From Sporothrix humicola (taxonomy: Eukaryota; Ascomycota; Sordariomycetes; Ophiostomatales; Ophiostomataceae): a stretch of 64,000 nucleotides of DNA. The stretch spans positions 372,001-436,000 of the forward strand of contig WNYE01000015.1 of the NCBI GenBank assembly GCA_021396245.1, written 5' to 3'. The notes beneath the pieces were generated by a model. The model ran no database searches, was not told where the DNA came from, and worked only from the letters and a program-made list of their open reading frames with translations. Positions within the stretch are counted from its first letter, which is position 1. Every line of letters starts with the position of its first letter. The translations under genes and the position numbers were made by a program. Shown piece by piece: positions 33,375 through 43,910 of this stretch.

Positions 33375-34154
33375 ATGCGTCTTGTAATGAGGTTGGAGGA
33401 TGACGACGGTGGGGCACAACCGGACCCTCACAGATTCTTCAGTGTCGCAGGAACCTCATACGAGGCAAAAGCGGCCAAATTTGAGGAATACGTCCGTGAA
33501 CACATTGACGCCGATCAAGCCGAGGAGTTCATAGGCAATTTCGTCAACAAGATGTTAAAGTTCAACGCCGACATCATGCGCGCAATCGATCACCTCGACG
33601 AACCCTTGGGGCTAATGCTCGAAATGAAAGCCGAAATGCCGATCCTCAGCAGTGATATCTAGAGGATAAAGATGGCAAACTTGTTATTGCTTGAACAAAT
33701 ATACAGAATGTCTAAAACTGCCAAGCTGTCGGACTCATCGAAATCCGTACTCGCGGAGGCAACAGCTGGGACAAAGGTTGTTGGTGAGATGATCGAGGAG
33801 GCAGATGCGAGGATGCAGAAATTAATGGACAAGGGTAGAGAGGCGACTGCGCTCATGAAAGTCTATTTCCATGAATTTGAACAAGCAGTGCCCCCGCCAG
33901 GGTATCTCTCAGAGGAGGAGCTGCGCCTACTCAAGCACCAAGCTGATACCGAGAAGGAGCTCGCCGTGATAGACACTATGTTTGGCGACGCTCGCCTAGA
34001 AGCCTTTCCAGTTGAAGGGGAGCCGAAGGTATGGCAACAAAATGAACACATTTCTTTGTACGTCTGTATACTTGTCCGTCTTCGTCTGCTAATCACTGGC
34101 CAATTTAGACAACCGAACATACACCCAAGACCCAGAAAAGAAAGTGGTACAATT
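33375..34154 (+). pseudogene. Hypothetical gene interrupted by an in-frame TAG
   Basis: A frame opens at ATG 33375 (MRLVMRLEDDDGG), runs 95 codons to TAG at 33660-33662, and continues open in the same frame (RIKMANLLLLEQIYRMSK) to a probable GTATGG donor near 34027. The AG at about 34109 leads to a TAG at 34154 in the simplest join; a different phase reads longer. The predicted peptide is mostly helical and charged (KFEEYVREHIDADQAEEF, EEADARMQKLMDKGREA). No known domain was recognised. It is either a pseudogene or a gene with an intron I could not place across the TAG. Confidence 0.45.
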
Positions 34155-35429
34155 AGATCTGGCACCACAAGAAGCAACGAAGCCCTCGGTCACGTTTGGG
34201 CATGTGCTGTTTCCACCAGACGGCCATGTATCAATCACTATAGCCCCTCTGACCCTTGCATTTGATATGGTCTTCATTTTTAAAGTTGGCGTTTTCTTTT
34301 ATAGACCGGCCGCCAGGTGGTCTAGATCTGGGGGGATCCCCATAAAAGGCCACCAGCATCCTTAGACGATAAGTTGTTATAGAGCTCGGTCAGTTTTTCT
34401 AGGATATTAATTGAGACATCCCTCTTTGGCGAAGCTTTTCATAAAGGACGGCTGGATTTAAGCTTTTTGATCTAGACCGGCCGCACTTTCGGTTGCATTG
34501 GCATTGAACCGTGCTCAGTTGTGGTGTATTACTATACCCTTTTGTTTACTTGATCCCCTCCCTCGGTAGTGCTTGGCAAAAACAGGCTGTTTGATAGCAA
34601 GACGTCGGATCGTGAGGAGCTGAGGGCCTTCTCTATTGTTGATTAAAAGATTGGTCAATGTGTCTCGGCTCGAGCTGTCGACATTTTGCCTAGACCACAG
34701 TTCATCCAGGATCTCTTATGCCGAAGCGAGCAATATACTGTCCAAACCGAGAATAAAGCGAAAGCTTAGCAAAAAGAGGAAACAATACGAGAATAGGCAC
34801 GGCTGCCCCAGCCGTGTGATCTTTTCCTAGTGGTGGAATTTCCTGGCAAACCTCGACTTACAACAACATCCGGGGTAAAATTATGTGATCACGACAGCGG
34901 CCCTTGATAGCGAAGCAAGAATAACCAGGCGGTCTGTTGTCAATTGGAAACACGACATGGAAAGGTAATTTATTCTCACGATGGCAGACACAGAAAAAAA
35001 AAATTAAAAACAGATGCGGAAGAAGCAATATTTACGTCCAAAGATAGATCCGGCAACACTATCTCCTTTTGTTCTCCATATTTAGATACTTCAAGCATTC
35101 AAGACCGCGTAATCTTGTCTATCTCTCTTTTTGGTTCTAGACTCATCGATTTATTATTTACGGCCAAGAGAACGCGGGGAAGGCAATATCGCGATATTGT
35201 AAGTCTGGAGGTTGCTTGTTTTGTTGACAAGTGAGCAAGCAATGTCAAAGCTCTCCATCGTAGAGGCAATATGGCAGACTGAGATTTATGTATAAATAAA
35301 GGCCTTTTCTCCTTCCTAGTTCATGATATTTGTGCCAAAAATCATCTGCGTCTCATCAACCAGCAGTCATAGGCATATCCTCTCACACAACCCATTCCAA
35401 CAACATCTCTACAACCTTTTTATTTCACA
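34155..35429. other. AT-rich gene-poor interval
   Basis: No supported gene. TAGACCGGCCGC occurs near 34303 and again near 34473; the first copy also pairs with a nearby GGTCTA as a short hairpin. A TATA-like TATAAATA lies at 35291-35298. Confidence 0.5.
35291..35298 (+). promoter_or_regulatory. TATA box of the secreted Gly/Gln-rich protein gene
   Basis: TATAAATA 139 nt before the ATG at 35430, followed by a pyrimidine-rich leader; typical of strongly regulated fungal genes. Confidence 0.55.
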
Positions 35430-36239
35430 ATGAAGCTCGTCCAGGTCCTCCTCACGGCCTTTGCCGTCCACGGCGCTATCGCCATGCCCGTTGAGGATAC
35501 TTCGGCCACTACTGATGTCTCTGATGCCAACCAGCCCGGCCGTGCCGGAAACAACAACCGTCCTGGTGCTGGCGCTGCCGCCGCCCCGGGCGCTGTCGCC
35601 AACACTGGAGCTGCCGCTCCTGGCCAAAACCGTGGCGGCGCCACCTCTTCTCAACAGCAGCAGCAGCAACAAGAAGAGCAGCAGCGCAAGCAGCAGCAAC
35701 AGCAGGAGGAAGAACGCAAGAAGCAGCAGCAAAAGGAAGAAGAGGAGCCAAAAAAGGAGCAGGAGAAGCAGGAGGAAGAGCGGAAGAAGCAGCAGCAGCA
35801 ACACAAGAACCAGGGTGGCAACGGTGAAGCCGGCAACGGAAATGCTGGCAATGGCAACGGCGGCAATAATGGTGCTCCTTCTCCTGGCCGCGGCGGCAAG
35901 GGCAAGGGCGGCAAGGGCAAGCAGCAGAACGGTGCTCCTGCTCCGGCCACGGCAACGGACCCTGCTACGGACGCACTTGCGGCCCGTCAGTTTGGCAGCG
36001 GTGCCGGCGGTGCTGGAGCTGGAGCTGGAGCTGGTGGTTTCGGTGGAGGTGTCGGCGGTGCCGGTGGCTTTGGCGGCGGAAAGGGCAAGGGTGGAAAGGG
36101 CGGCAAGGGCCGTCGCCGCAAGGGTAAGGGTGGTAAGGGCAAGGGCGGCTTCGGCGGTGCTCCTGCTGGCGGTGCCGGTGCCGGTGGCGGGTTCGGTGGC
36201 GGTGCTGCTGGTGTCACTCCCACCGGCCCTCCTCAGTAA
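35430..36239 (+). CDS. Secreted low-complexity Gln/Glu/Lys- and Gly/Lys-rich protein
   Basis: 269 aa, single exon. The clear signal peptide MKLVQVLLTAFAVHGAIA should be cleaved before MPVEDT. Next come a disordered Asn/Gly/Ala-Pro segment, a Gln/Glu/Lys block of about 60 residues (coiled-coil or fully disordered), and Asn-Gly repeats. Two GKGGKGK blocks surround DALAARQFGSGAGG, and the protein ends in glycine-rich FGGG repeats. There are no cysteines, GPI signal or known domain. The lysine/glycine repeats give a strongly basic C-terminal half, suggesting binding to acidic polymers or a matrix role; this is inference. The shifted plus frame (35461-36267) is a shadow created by the repeats. Confidence 0.8.
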   Translation: MKLVQVLLTAFAVHGAIAMPVEDTSATTDVSDANQPGRAGNNNRPGAGAAAAPGAVANTGAAAPGQNRGGATSSQQQQQQQEEQQRKQQQQQEEERKKQQQKEEEEPKKEQEKQEEERKKQQQQHKNQGGNGEAGNGNAGNGNGGNNGAPSPGRGGKGKGGKGKQQNGAPAPATATDPATDALAARQFGSGAGGAGAGAGAGGFGGGVGGAGGFGGGKGKGGKGGKGRRRKGKGGKGKGGFGGAPAGGAGAGGGFGGGAAGVTPTGPPQ

Positions 36240-38533
36240 AGGAGAGACATTTGGAGGGAAAGGGTAAGAGGGCTCAAGACAGACATATGTCTTGTTCGGT
36301 CTCAGTACTATCCTTGTTTTATTCTTCTCTCCTATTTCTGACTTGTTCCAAATTACTTGTGGATCATGAAGTTTGGATTTGTTTTCATTTTAGGGCTTTG
36401 GATAGTCCTTTTACTTCCATATGTGTACGTCACTTGGGAAGATTCACTTCAGGCATAAACAGGAATAAACAAGATAACATACAATGGTTTCAGATCAAGA
36501 CATAAAGAAAGCAGGAAATGAAGCGAGCCTATGTATACTTGTAGAAAGCAGGCGATTATTTTATACATTCATATTTTTATGCCAGCTTATAGTACGGCGC
36601 ATTCAATTATTCTCACTGTAATAAAAAAAAATTGAATTTGTTGTATTCTTTGTCGAAAAAAAATCCATAAAAAAAAAAAAAAAAAAAAGAACCGAGTTGC
36701 CAAGTAATAATTCAGTAAAATAGATGAGACGTAATTAATGATTGAAAATAAAAATAAAATAAAAATATTATTACCAGAACGTTTAACGATAACCCGGTGT
36801 TCCCCGTGCTCATTGTCTCTCCTTTCCCAGTTTTACAAACCTGGGACGTTGTACATAGGGCGAGTTAGTCATTGACTCGCCTACACATGTCTGTTTTATG
36901 TGTCTCCTGTTTTTGATGTGTCTTATGGACAATAGGATGGCGTTGCCGAGTCCGAGAAAAGAAACATCAGATGACATTGACACTGACATATCTCTGCTCA
37001 TTATGCAAGATGTGCAAGGTTATGCACGATCCTTGATATGCGATGCATCTTGTGTTGTACATTTTATGATTGACAGGTTGACAGCGGGTAACGAGCGGTT
37101 TTTTGTTGCAACTTTCTTCAACCGACTTCAATGTTTGGGCAGTTACGCAATATTTTTCTCGCTGTCTCTCGGCCTCGTTGTGATTGGCGCCGTGGTGGCC
37201 GATCACGGCAAGTCTAGCAATGTGATGGAGGAATGTTGGAGAATTGGACGAGGGTCCGGTCAACTCGGCCAAGACGGGCGGGATGTGCCATACAACGTTG
37301 GGAAGAGGACAAAAACAAAAACACTGATAAGGCAGTAGGTAGTAAAATAAAAAAAAAAGACATTGAATAAAACGGTGATACATGACAGAGGCACAAATCT
37401 TGGATGCATATTGCTGCATCACGCCGGCTGTCTGTCGGCTTGTCTCAGGGCGTCTATTCCGGCTTGATTTGATTACTGCGGTGCAGAAACCCAATATATC
37501 AAACGAGCTGTTAGGCGAAGACAATATCTCTTTACTATTATGTATTCGTATGCTATTCTAATATTAGCCATTCCACTGTGCTGGGTTGGTGACTCGTTGT
37601 TTGTTTTCTTTTTGTTTGCCGTTGACGATCATTTTGGAGGGGCCCACTAGCACCACATTCACTAAAGACACTAATATCACCGCACAACTCAACGCCACCA
37701 GAGTAGTGACATTAGACATTGAAAAACGAGGGTACGGGTAACTTGCAGTAGCGACAACGTCTAGGAATGAGACCCAACGAAAATAAAGTTGAGACGGACA
37801 GACCGGGCAAACAACAGGTGAAAACAAATCGTGAAATCGTCGTCGTAATTGTGAAAACAAAAGAAAACAAACCGCCCCCAAATGTTTGAAAATACATGGA
37901 AATGCATCCAGGGAGAAAATAGAGAATAGGAAGGCCTCACAGAAACAGAAAAACATTGCCACAAAACCAAGACTTCTATCGTGAGATGAGACCGCATGCT
38001 GTCTTTATATCCCTGATTTTTCCTTCTCGTTTTCTTCTCTTTATGTATTACTGGACAGGAAACAGTGAGAAACATTCTTGTCTCTGGATGTCTCTGGCGA
38101 ATAATCTATTCAATGAACAAATAAAATTGAAGATGGGTGAAAATAGATGACATGCAGACCCGGACGGCAAAAAGGTAAAGCCGGGTTGTGCGTAGTGTAC
38201 TGAGTATTGTGTTTGCGTTATGTTTTTTGAGTGTTTTTTTTCTACCCGTGGACTGTCGATCTTGCCTGCAATTTCGCAGAGTGGGAGCCTCGATAGAAAT
38301 GCATACGAATACTGTATACGCAACGGCCGTCCGTTCCAGAGACAAAAAGTGACAGGAAAGTGAGATAATGTTTTGAAGGCTGTTGATTCTCTGTATATAA
38401 GACGGCAAGACCCCCTCCATATTTTTGCTTTTTCTCATCATCATCAACAACCATCGACTCCGAGTACAATCGACAACGGCCCGCCTTCGACCTCGCCTTC
38501 GACCTACTAACCTCTATTCCCAACAGCTCAACA
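36240..38533. other. 2.3-kb AT-rich spacer between two secreted-protein genes
   Basis: Many A/T homopolymers, including an A run near 36669-36688. No ORF has convincing coding character. A TATATAA element lies at about 38394. Confidence 0.55.
38394..38400 (+). promoter_or_regulatory. TATA box of the Cys-rich secreted protein gene
   Basis: TATATAA about 140 nt before ATG 38534, the same spacing as in the other secreted-protein gene. Confidence 0.5.
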
Positions 38534-39166
38534 ATGGCCCCCATAATGAACCATCTTCTCGTTGTCGCCGTCTCGCTGGCGAGGTAAGCTTTCTGATGCT
38601 AAACTGAATGTTAATGTGATAGAACCCTCTCTAACAGCCGTAGCCTCGCCAGCGCAAAGCCCGTCGACCCGCCCGTCTGCCCGACCATCACGTCTACCGT
38701 TCCCGCGCCCAGCTGCTTCCCCAACTTTAACAACCGGACGTGCATCACCCCGGACTGCATTTACTTGACGACGATCACGATGCCCTGCGGTTGCGATAGT
38801 GCCGCGCCCACAGTGTTTTCGACGGCGTCCTGTGCCTGCCCGGCTGGCTGTGCCACTGCCACGGAGACGATCCACCCGCCGTGCCCGTGGCCGACGGGCT
38901 GGCCCACTGGCGTGCCATGGCCGACTGGTGTCTGGCCGTCTGGAGTTCCGTGGCCTACCGGCGGATGGCCAACTGCCTGGCCGACGTCGTGGCCGACTTC
39001 GGGTCCTGGTCACCACCCCGGCCACGGCCCTGGCCATCCTCCTCCGGGTCACGGCGAGGGTCCTGGCCACCCGGGCCATGGTCCTGGTCACGGTCCCGGC
39101 CACGAGGGACCGACCCACGGTCGCTCGAAGCGTATCGACAAGCCCGTCCACTGGTTCCTGGGTTAA
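38534..39166 (+). CDS. Small secreted Cys-rich protein with WPTG and PGHG repeats
   Basis: About 190-192 aa from exons 38534-38583 and 38638 (or 38644) to 39166; both acceptor AGs keep the frame and differ by two residues. The N-terminus MAPIMNHLLVVAVSLAS is a signal peptide. The next part holds about eleven cysteines (TSTVPAPSCF, NRTCITPDCIYLTTITMPCG, SCACPAGCAT). Then come Trp-Pro-Thr-Gly repeats (WPTGWPTGVPWPTGVWPSGV) and a His/Gly/Pro tail (GPGHGPGHEGP) ending RSKRIDKPVHWFLG. The His-rich tail could bind metal. The Cys module resembles surface proteins of filamentous ascomycetes, but the full architecture is not one I recognise. No GPI signal is seen. Confidence 0.82.
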
Positions 39167-39533
39167 GCGCCTGCGGACGATTTGATGTTCGACGTCCCGC
39201 AATCAGCGCAAAACACGAGAAGCACTGGGGAGTGGGTGGAATAGACTTTTTGAGAGATGAAGGAGACAGGGCGGAAAGGGACAAGGACAAGGAGAACAAA
39301 GAAGGTAATGGGCCAGATTGTACAAGCGGAGATGTGCTTGTTTGCCGGGTGGAAGTCGTTGTGAGAGGGGAAAGAGATAGAGACAATGGTGTCTTGTGTG
39401 TTGGGCACCAGAGGATGCATTTTTTTAGACACACTTCCCCCCTAGTCACTGCACACGAATTTATGACACGTTTTTGCTTTTTCTGCAATTCAATGATCGT
39501 TCCGTTCCGTTTCTTTTGTTTGACGTCGTTTCT
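39167..39533. other. Convergent 3' spacer
   Basis: Tail-to-tail flank of the Cys-rich gene and the zinc-finger gene. No gene is supported. Confidence 0.55.
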
Positions 39534-40184
39534 TCAGTCTGTCGGATTGCGTGGATCGTAGAGCTCATAGTCTTCGTCGTCGGTGTCGCTCTCTACGTCG
39601 TCTTGCACATCGTTGAGCCCTGGCAGCGGTTGTGGCGGCGGATGAAGGGGCGCAGGCACCGCCGGTCCAGATGAACTGTTGGAAGGCCCTGTCGACGTTG
39701 TCGGCAGAGAAATGATTGGAAGGGCCAGGGATGGCTGTTGCGCAGTGTCATCTCTAGCTGGTGCTGCACTTTCGTCTGCCACCGCAGAAAACGCCGACTT
39801 GAAGCCGCCTTTGCGAAAGCCTTTTTTGGCACCCGAAGCTCCAGCAGAGGCAGTCGAGTCTTGCCCCTCCTCACCCAGCTTGATGCTGATGACGGCGCCT
39901 GTCGCTTTCGCCTCCATACGGCGCGCACGGGCAGCCACCGTCGGGTCGCGCGTCATGGCCTTCATGTCCTTCATGCGCTGCTTGTGCGCATGGTCGTACG
40001 ACGACAGGTGTGCTTCGTACTCGTTCATGCGCGTGTATCCCTTTTGGCAGAGCTCGCAAAAGAAGGCTCGACGAGCCTCGCGAGCCGACGCGGTCTGCGC
40101 CGGCGGCAGTGTTTGGAATCTCTGACTGTGTTAGCGAGGGAACAAAGTGACAGACAGCGTGGAAGTGATACGTACAGGAGGCAT
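39534..40184 (-). CDS. C2H2 zinc-finger protein (GPATCH8-type finger)
   Basis: 198 aa from a 9-nt first exon (40184-40176, Met-Pro-Pro) and 40121-39534. A single C2H2 finger, FFCELCQKGYTRMNEYEAHL...SYDHAH, is followed by KQRMKDMKAMTRDP. This is the SYDHAHKQR finger found at the N-terminus of GPATCH8-like nuclear proteins. A basic linker with KLGEEGQDS and FRKGGFKSAF and a disordered Pro/Ser-rich acidic end follow. Presumably a nuclear RNA- or splicing-related factor, by family resemblance only. The intron ends CTAACACAGTCAG and the last AG gives the right frame. Confidence 0.8.
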
Positions 40185-40730
40185 GGCGAGTATGGGTCAA
40201 GACGCGATGTCTCGTGGTCGTTGATGATGAGAGTTGCATCTGGGATGGCTTAGGGAAGCAGCTTTCAAGACGCCAAGGCAAGGCTATTTGTGGGATCTGT
40301 GGGGGACGTGTTAAGCGCATTGGCCACCGTAAGACGGTTGACTTATGGGCACCAATTTACGCTAATGCGCACTATTAAAGGTCGCCAGCGCCCGTTATTC
40401 TTCAACAATTGAACTCTTCTTCAAGCACGACAATAACTTTGAAAGGAGGAAATATACTTTGATTACCAAAACAAGATATATCCAGCGTCCTGTATCGACA
40501 ATTACTTCATTCTTGGTCGTCAACATGGTATCGATGCGTACAAGGATACTTCTCAATCTTCCTCCCTTTCGATGATATACTTTTGCAGAAAGAGAAACCA
40601 ATAACAAAAAAAAAAAAAGAAAAGAAAACAACAAACACGCTTCCAAAACGCCATTTCCAAAATCAATCTGTCGTCGCCACTCCTCCATGGTATATTCGCG
40701 TCGCCATTACTTCATCGCGCCATCACGACA
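40185..40730. other. Promoter of the zinc-finger gene and 3' flank of the next
   Basis: An A12 run lies near 40606. No gene is supported. Confidence 0.55.
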
Positions 40731-41478
40731 TCACGGCGCCACCTCTCGGCCTAGGACCAGATCGAACGTCGCCGGTTTCGCCAGATCAAACTGGCCAACA
40801 GGTGCCAGGCCGTCGTAGCGATGCTCCGTCGCCTTTTGCTCGACGTACTCCATAGCGGCGTCGCGCACGGTGGTCCAGTCGAGGTTGGACGACTTGCCCA
40901 TGGCGCTGTTGCGGCCGTTTGTAGTCGCGTCTTCAGCCAGTGCTTCGAGGGCCGACTGCAGCCAGCCAACACAGTTCCAGCCGGGCTTCTGGTTGAGTTT
41001 GTCCTTTTCGGTCAGAGGCGCCACAGGGACAGGAACGCCGCGCAGAATGGTTTCGAGGCGTGCAGGATTGCGGATCTTGCCGATGAGCACGCGGGCCAGC
41101 AACATCAGGTCGTAGGTCGGCATAGTCTGCTCGGCATACGTCCATGTGGCAGACGACGAAGTTGAAGACGAAGAAGCCGTGGATGAAGCGGCGGAAGACT
41201 CCTCGGTCGGGCTGCTGGCGGTGCTGGCGGTGCTGTCGCTGCCGCCGCCGGTATGGCTCTCGGTGGCGTGGTATTTGGTGAGCAGCGTGTCCTCGTCCTC
41301 GATTTTCGGTCCACGCAAAAGGGCCCAGTGGTATCTGGACAGTCAGCATGGTTGAGGGCATATTATTTGGGCACGTCGCGACCTACCTGTCTTCGCCGCC
41401 AGCCATCTTGACGGCGCCTCGCCGAACGTAGAGGCCTACGTAGAGGCGGTCTTTGTTGCGTCGCATCGTTGCACCCAT
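40731..41478 (-). CDS. Conserved fungal protein of unknown function (DUF6914-like)
   Basis: 231 aa from exons 41478-41387 and 41334-40731. An alternative Met four codons later is equally possible. The start RLYVGLYVRRGAVKMAGGED followed by YHWALLRGPK is the LYVGLY...YHWAL signature I associate with a fungal domain of unknown function (DUF6914, from memory). A Ser/Thr-rich insertion of about 45 residues interrupts the domain. The second half contains WNCVGWLQSALEAL, a Cys/Trp motif seen in these proteins. No catalytic role is known to me. Confidence 0.78.
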
Positions 41479-42433
41479 GTCGATCAGATCGAAGTAAGTC
41501 AGACGTGAGACTTTTGGCGATGTTGGTGATGTTGCATATTTTGGGAAAAGTAGAAGCCAAAAAAGATGAACGTAAAAGCAAAAGAGAGAGAAAAGCACAA
41601 TAAAGTGTAAAAGAAAAGACAATGCGAGATACTGGGAGACTCGGACTCGAAAACTGGCAAATGCACAGCGGCTCGATCGCGCAACACGAAATCCACGAAA
41701 GCCAGGGATGCAAATGCAATTGTCTTGCGGTGTCCCGAGGGGTGTTCCGATATGTCGAGCAACGCCAGGAACGGGCGTCCGCTTATCGATAAACTTTATT
41801 GATGGAAGGAGCGTCTGTCATTCCTTCTTTGTCTCCTTCCTCCTCCCTGTTCTCGTGCCTCCCTGGTAACAGCTCCTGTCGTGCTTTCCATATTCTCCAG
41901 AGTTTCTGCAGGGAATCTACAGAGTATCGACAGTTTATCGTGTACTCGGTGCAGCTGCTGCCCAAAAAGGGAAGTTCACGCGGAAGGCGCGCCTGCCGCC
42001 CCACTCTCGCCAATCCCGCCAATGGCGCTGTCGCGTTATGCCATTATGTGTTCTGTCTGTCATGGGACTACCTTCCCCTTCTTTGGTGGACCATGCCGTC
42101 ATTTTTCAATAAAAAAAGTTAGGACAGACAGCGGACGAAGCCAAAGCCAAAGCCAACGCCAACGCCAGAGTGACAGGGACGAAAAAGGGACACCAAACGA
42201 TCAAACAACCAACCAACCAAACGAGCCAAACCAGGAAATCTCGAGAGGGCGCCGCCAAACAGCCCTCGTGTCTCACACCAATCTATCGCGCTCCCTTTGT
42301 TTCCTTTTGCCCTCTTTCGTCGTCGTTCCTGTCCTGTGTGTCCTTTCTTTCTTTTCTTTTGCTTCTTGCGCACTCCTCGTCTCCCTTCGTTTCGTCACCC
42401 CTGCAAACTCGTGTCTTGTCTCCCTCCACCATC
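41479..42433. other. Divergent promoter region of the DUF6914-like and MCP1 genes
   Basis: Contains AGCCAA/CGCCAA-type short repeats (42138-42168), a stretch of CAAC units (42198-42222), and a pyrimidine-rich leader before MCP1. No gene is supported. Confidence 0.55.
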
Positions 42434-43552
42434 ATGAGCAACTCTCGGCCAGCGCTGGCCGGCAAGGCGTCGCAAGACACGCTGGCGTCGCTGCTGGAAC
42501 TCGAGCCCATGCCCATGCCCGACTCGCCGCTGCCGACGCCCAGTGCGGGGACCGACAAGGAACTGCCGCCGCTGCCAAGCGAGGGAAGCAGCGACGACGT
42601 TGAGAAGGGCTCACACTCAAAATCGAGCTCGAGTTCACCACATGGCCACGGCCACAGCCGCTCGATCTCTGCGACAAACAAGGGCACCGCTGCCGCTCTC
42701 GGTCTAAGCCACGGCCACGGCGCCGTCTACTATCGTGAGTCAAAGTAAAGTGCCAGGGTGCCATTTGGTTCCGCATACTGACCCCCTGCAGTCTCCCGAA
42801 TCCAGCGATACTCGTCCTACGCCTTCACCATCTTCTCGTCCGTCCACCTGGCCACCACCTCCCTCATCCCCTTGGCTACCCGCTCCGTCCCCGCCTCCGA
42901 GTCCTATCTTTTGCTCGCCCGCGAAATCTACCAGACCCGCCTGTCGGAACCCTTGCTAGTCTTTGTGCCCATTGCCGCCCACGTCGCCGCCGGCGTCGGT
43001 CTGCGCCTCGTGCGCCGCAGCCAAAACGCCCGCCGCTACGGCCGGACCAACGCCAGCAACTGGCCCCCTTTCAGTTTGATCGCCGCATCGGGCTACGCCT
43101 TTGCTGCGACCATTGGCGCCCACATCTTTTTGAACCGCTACCTGCCGATTGCGGTCCACGGCGACAGCTCCGATATTGGCCTCGCCTACATTGCCCACGG
43201 CTTCGCGCGGCACCCCGTCGTCGCCTGGCTGTCGTACACCACGTTCCTGGCCGCCGCGTCGGGCCACATGGTCTGGGGCTGGGCGCGGTGGTTGGGCATC
43301 GCGCAAAGAGCAAAGTGGACAAGTCCAGATTTGTTGCGAGGCGGTGATCGCGACCGCTCCTCCAACGCGCGCGAGCCTAAGGAGCTCCAGAAGCGGAGGC
43401 GGCGCACCTGGCTCTTCGTGCAGGGCGGCGTTCTGTTGACGTTCTGTCTGTGGGCATCGGGTGGCCTGGGCGTCGTGGCCAGAGGAGGTGCCGTCCAAGG
43501 CTGGATCGCCAAGGTGTACGACGAGCTCTACGATACGGCACTGCTGTTGTGA
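42434..43552 (+). CDS. MCP1: Mitochondrial membrane protein Mcp1 (DUF1691)
   Basis: 353 aa from exons 42434-42734 and 42792-43552. A disordered Ser/Pro/His-rich N-terminus of about 100 residues is followed by a polytopic membrane region: IQRYSSYAFTIFSSVHLATT, SEPLLVFVPIAAHVAAGVGL, FSLIAASGYAFAATIGAHIF, HPVVAWLSYTTFLAAASGHM and LFVQGGVLLTFCLWASGGLG. Histidines placed in helices (VHLATT, AAHVAAG, GAHIF, GHMVWGW) recall b-type haem ligands of the succinate-dehydrogenase/DUF1691 fold. In yeast Mcp1 is an outer-membrane protein that rescues ERMES defects with Vps13. Convergent with ZUO1. Confidence 0.88.
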
Positions 43553-43910
43553 TGAGAACTGCATGCATTGTTTTCTATGGTTGTGTTTGATTTCTCTGTC
43601 TTGATTTTGCGTTATCTTGCATATTGGCGTGGTGTCTGGGTTCTCTTTGGAGCTACGGCGTGGGGCTCGGTTATGGAATGGGGCATGTTTACTTTGCAAA
43701 GGGGAGAATATCACGGGGACAATTTCATGTGCGGAAGTGCGTTGAGCGTTCCATGGTCACAAAATGTGTGGCCATCACCTGTTCTTTTGATTTATAGCGA
43801 CCCCGAGTTTTTTCTATCTCATAACTGGTTTGCATTATACCATTTCTAGAAAATTCAAAGTTCTATAACACATATCCTCCTTTTAGATCCGACTCTCTCG
43901 ACGTCTAGAT
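43553..43910. other. Convergent 3' spacer of MCP1 and ZUO1
   Basis: AT-rich; an ORF at 43568-43849 has no recognisable features. Confidence 0.55.
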
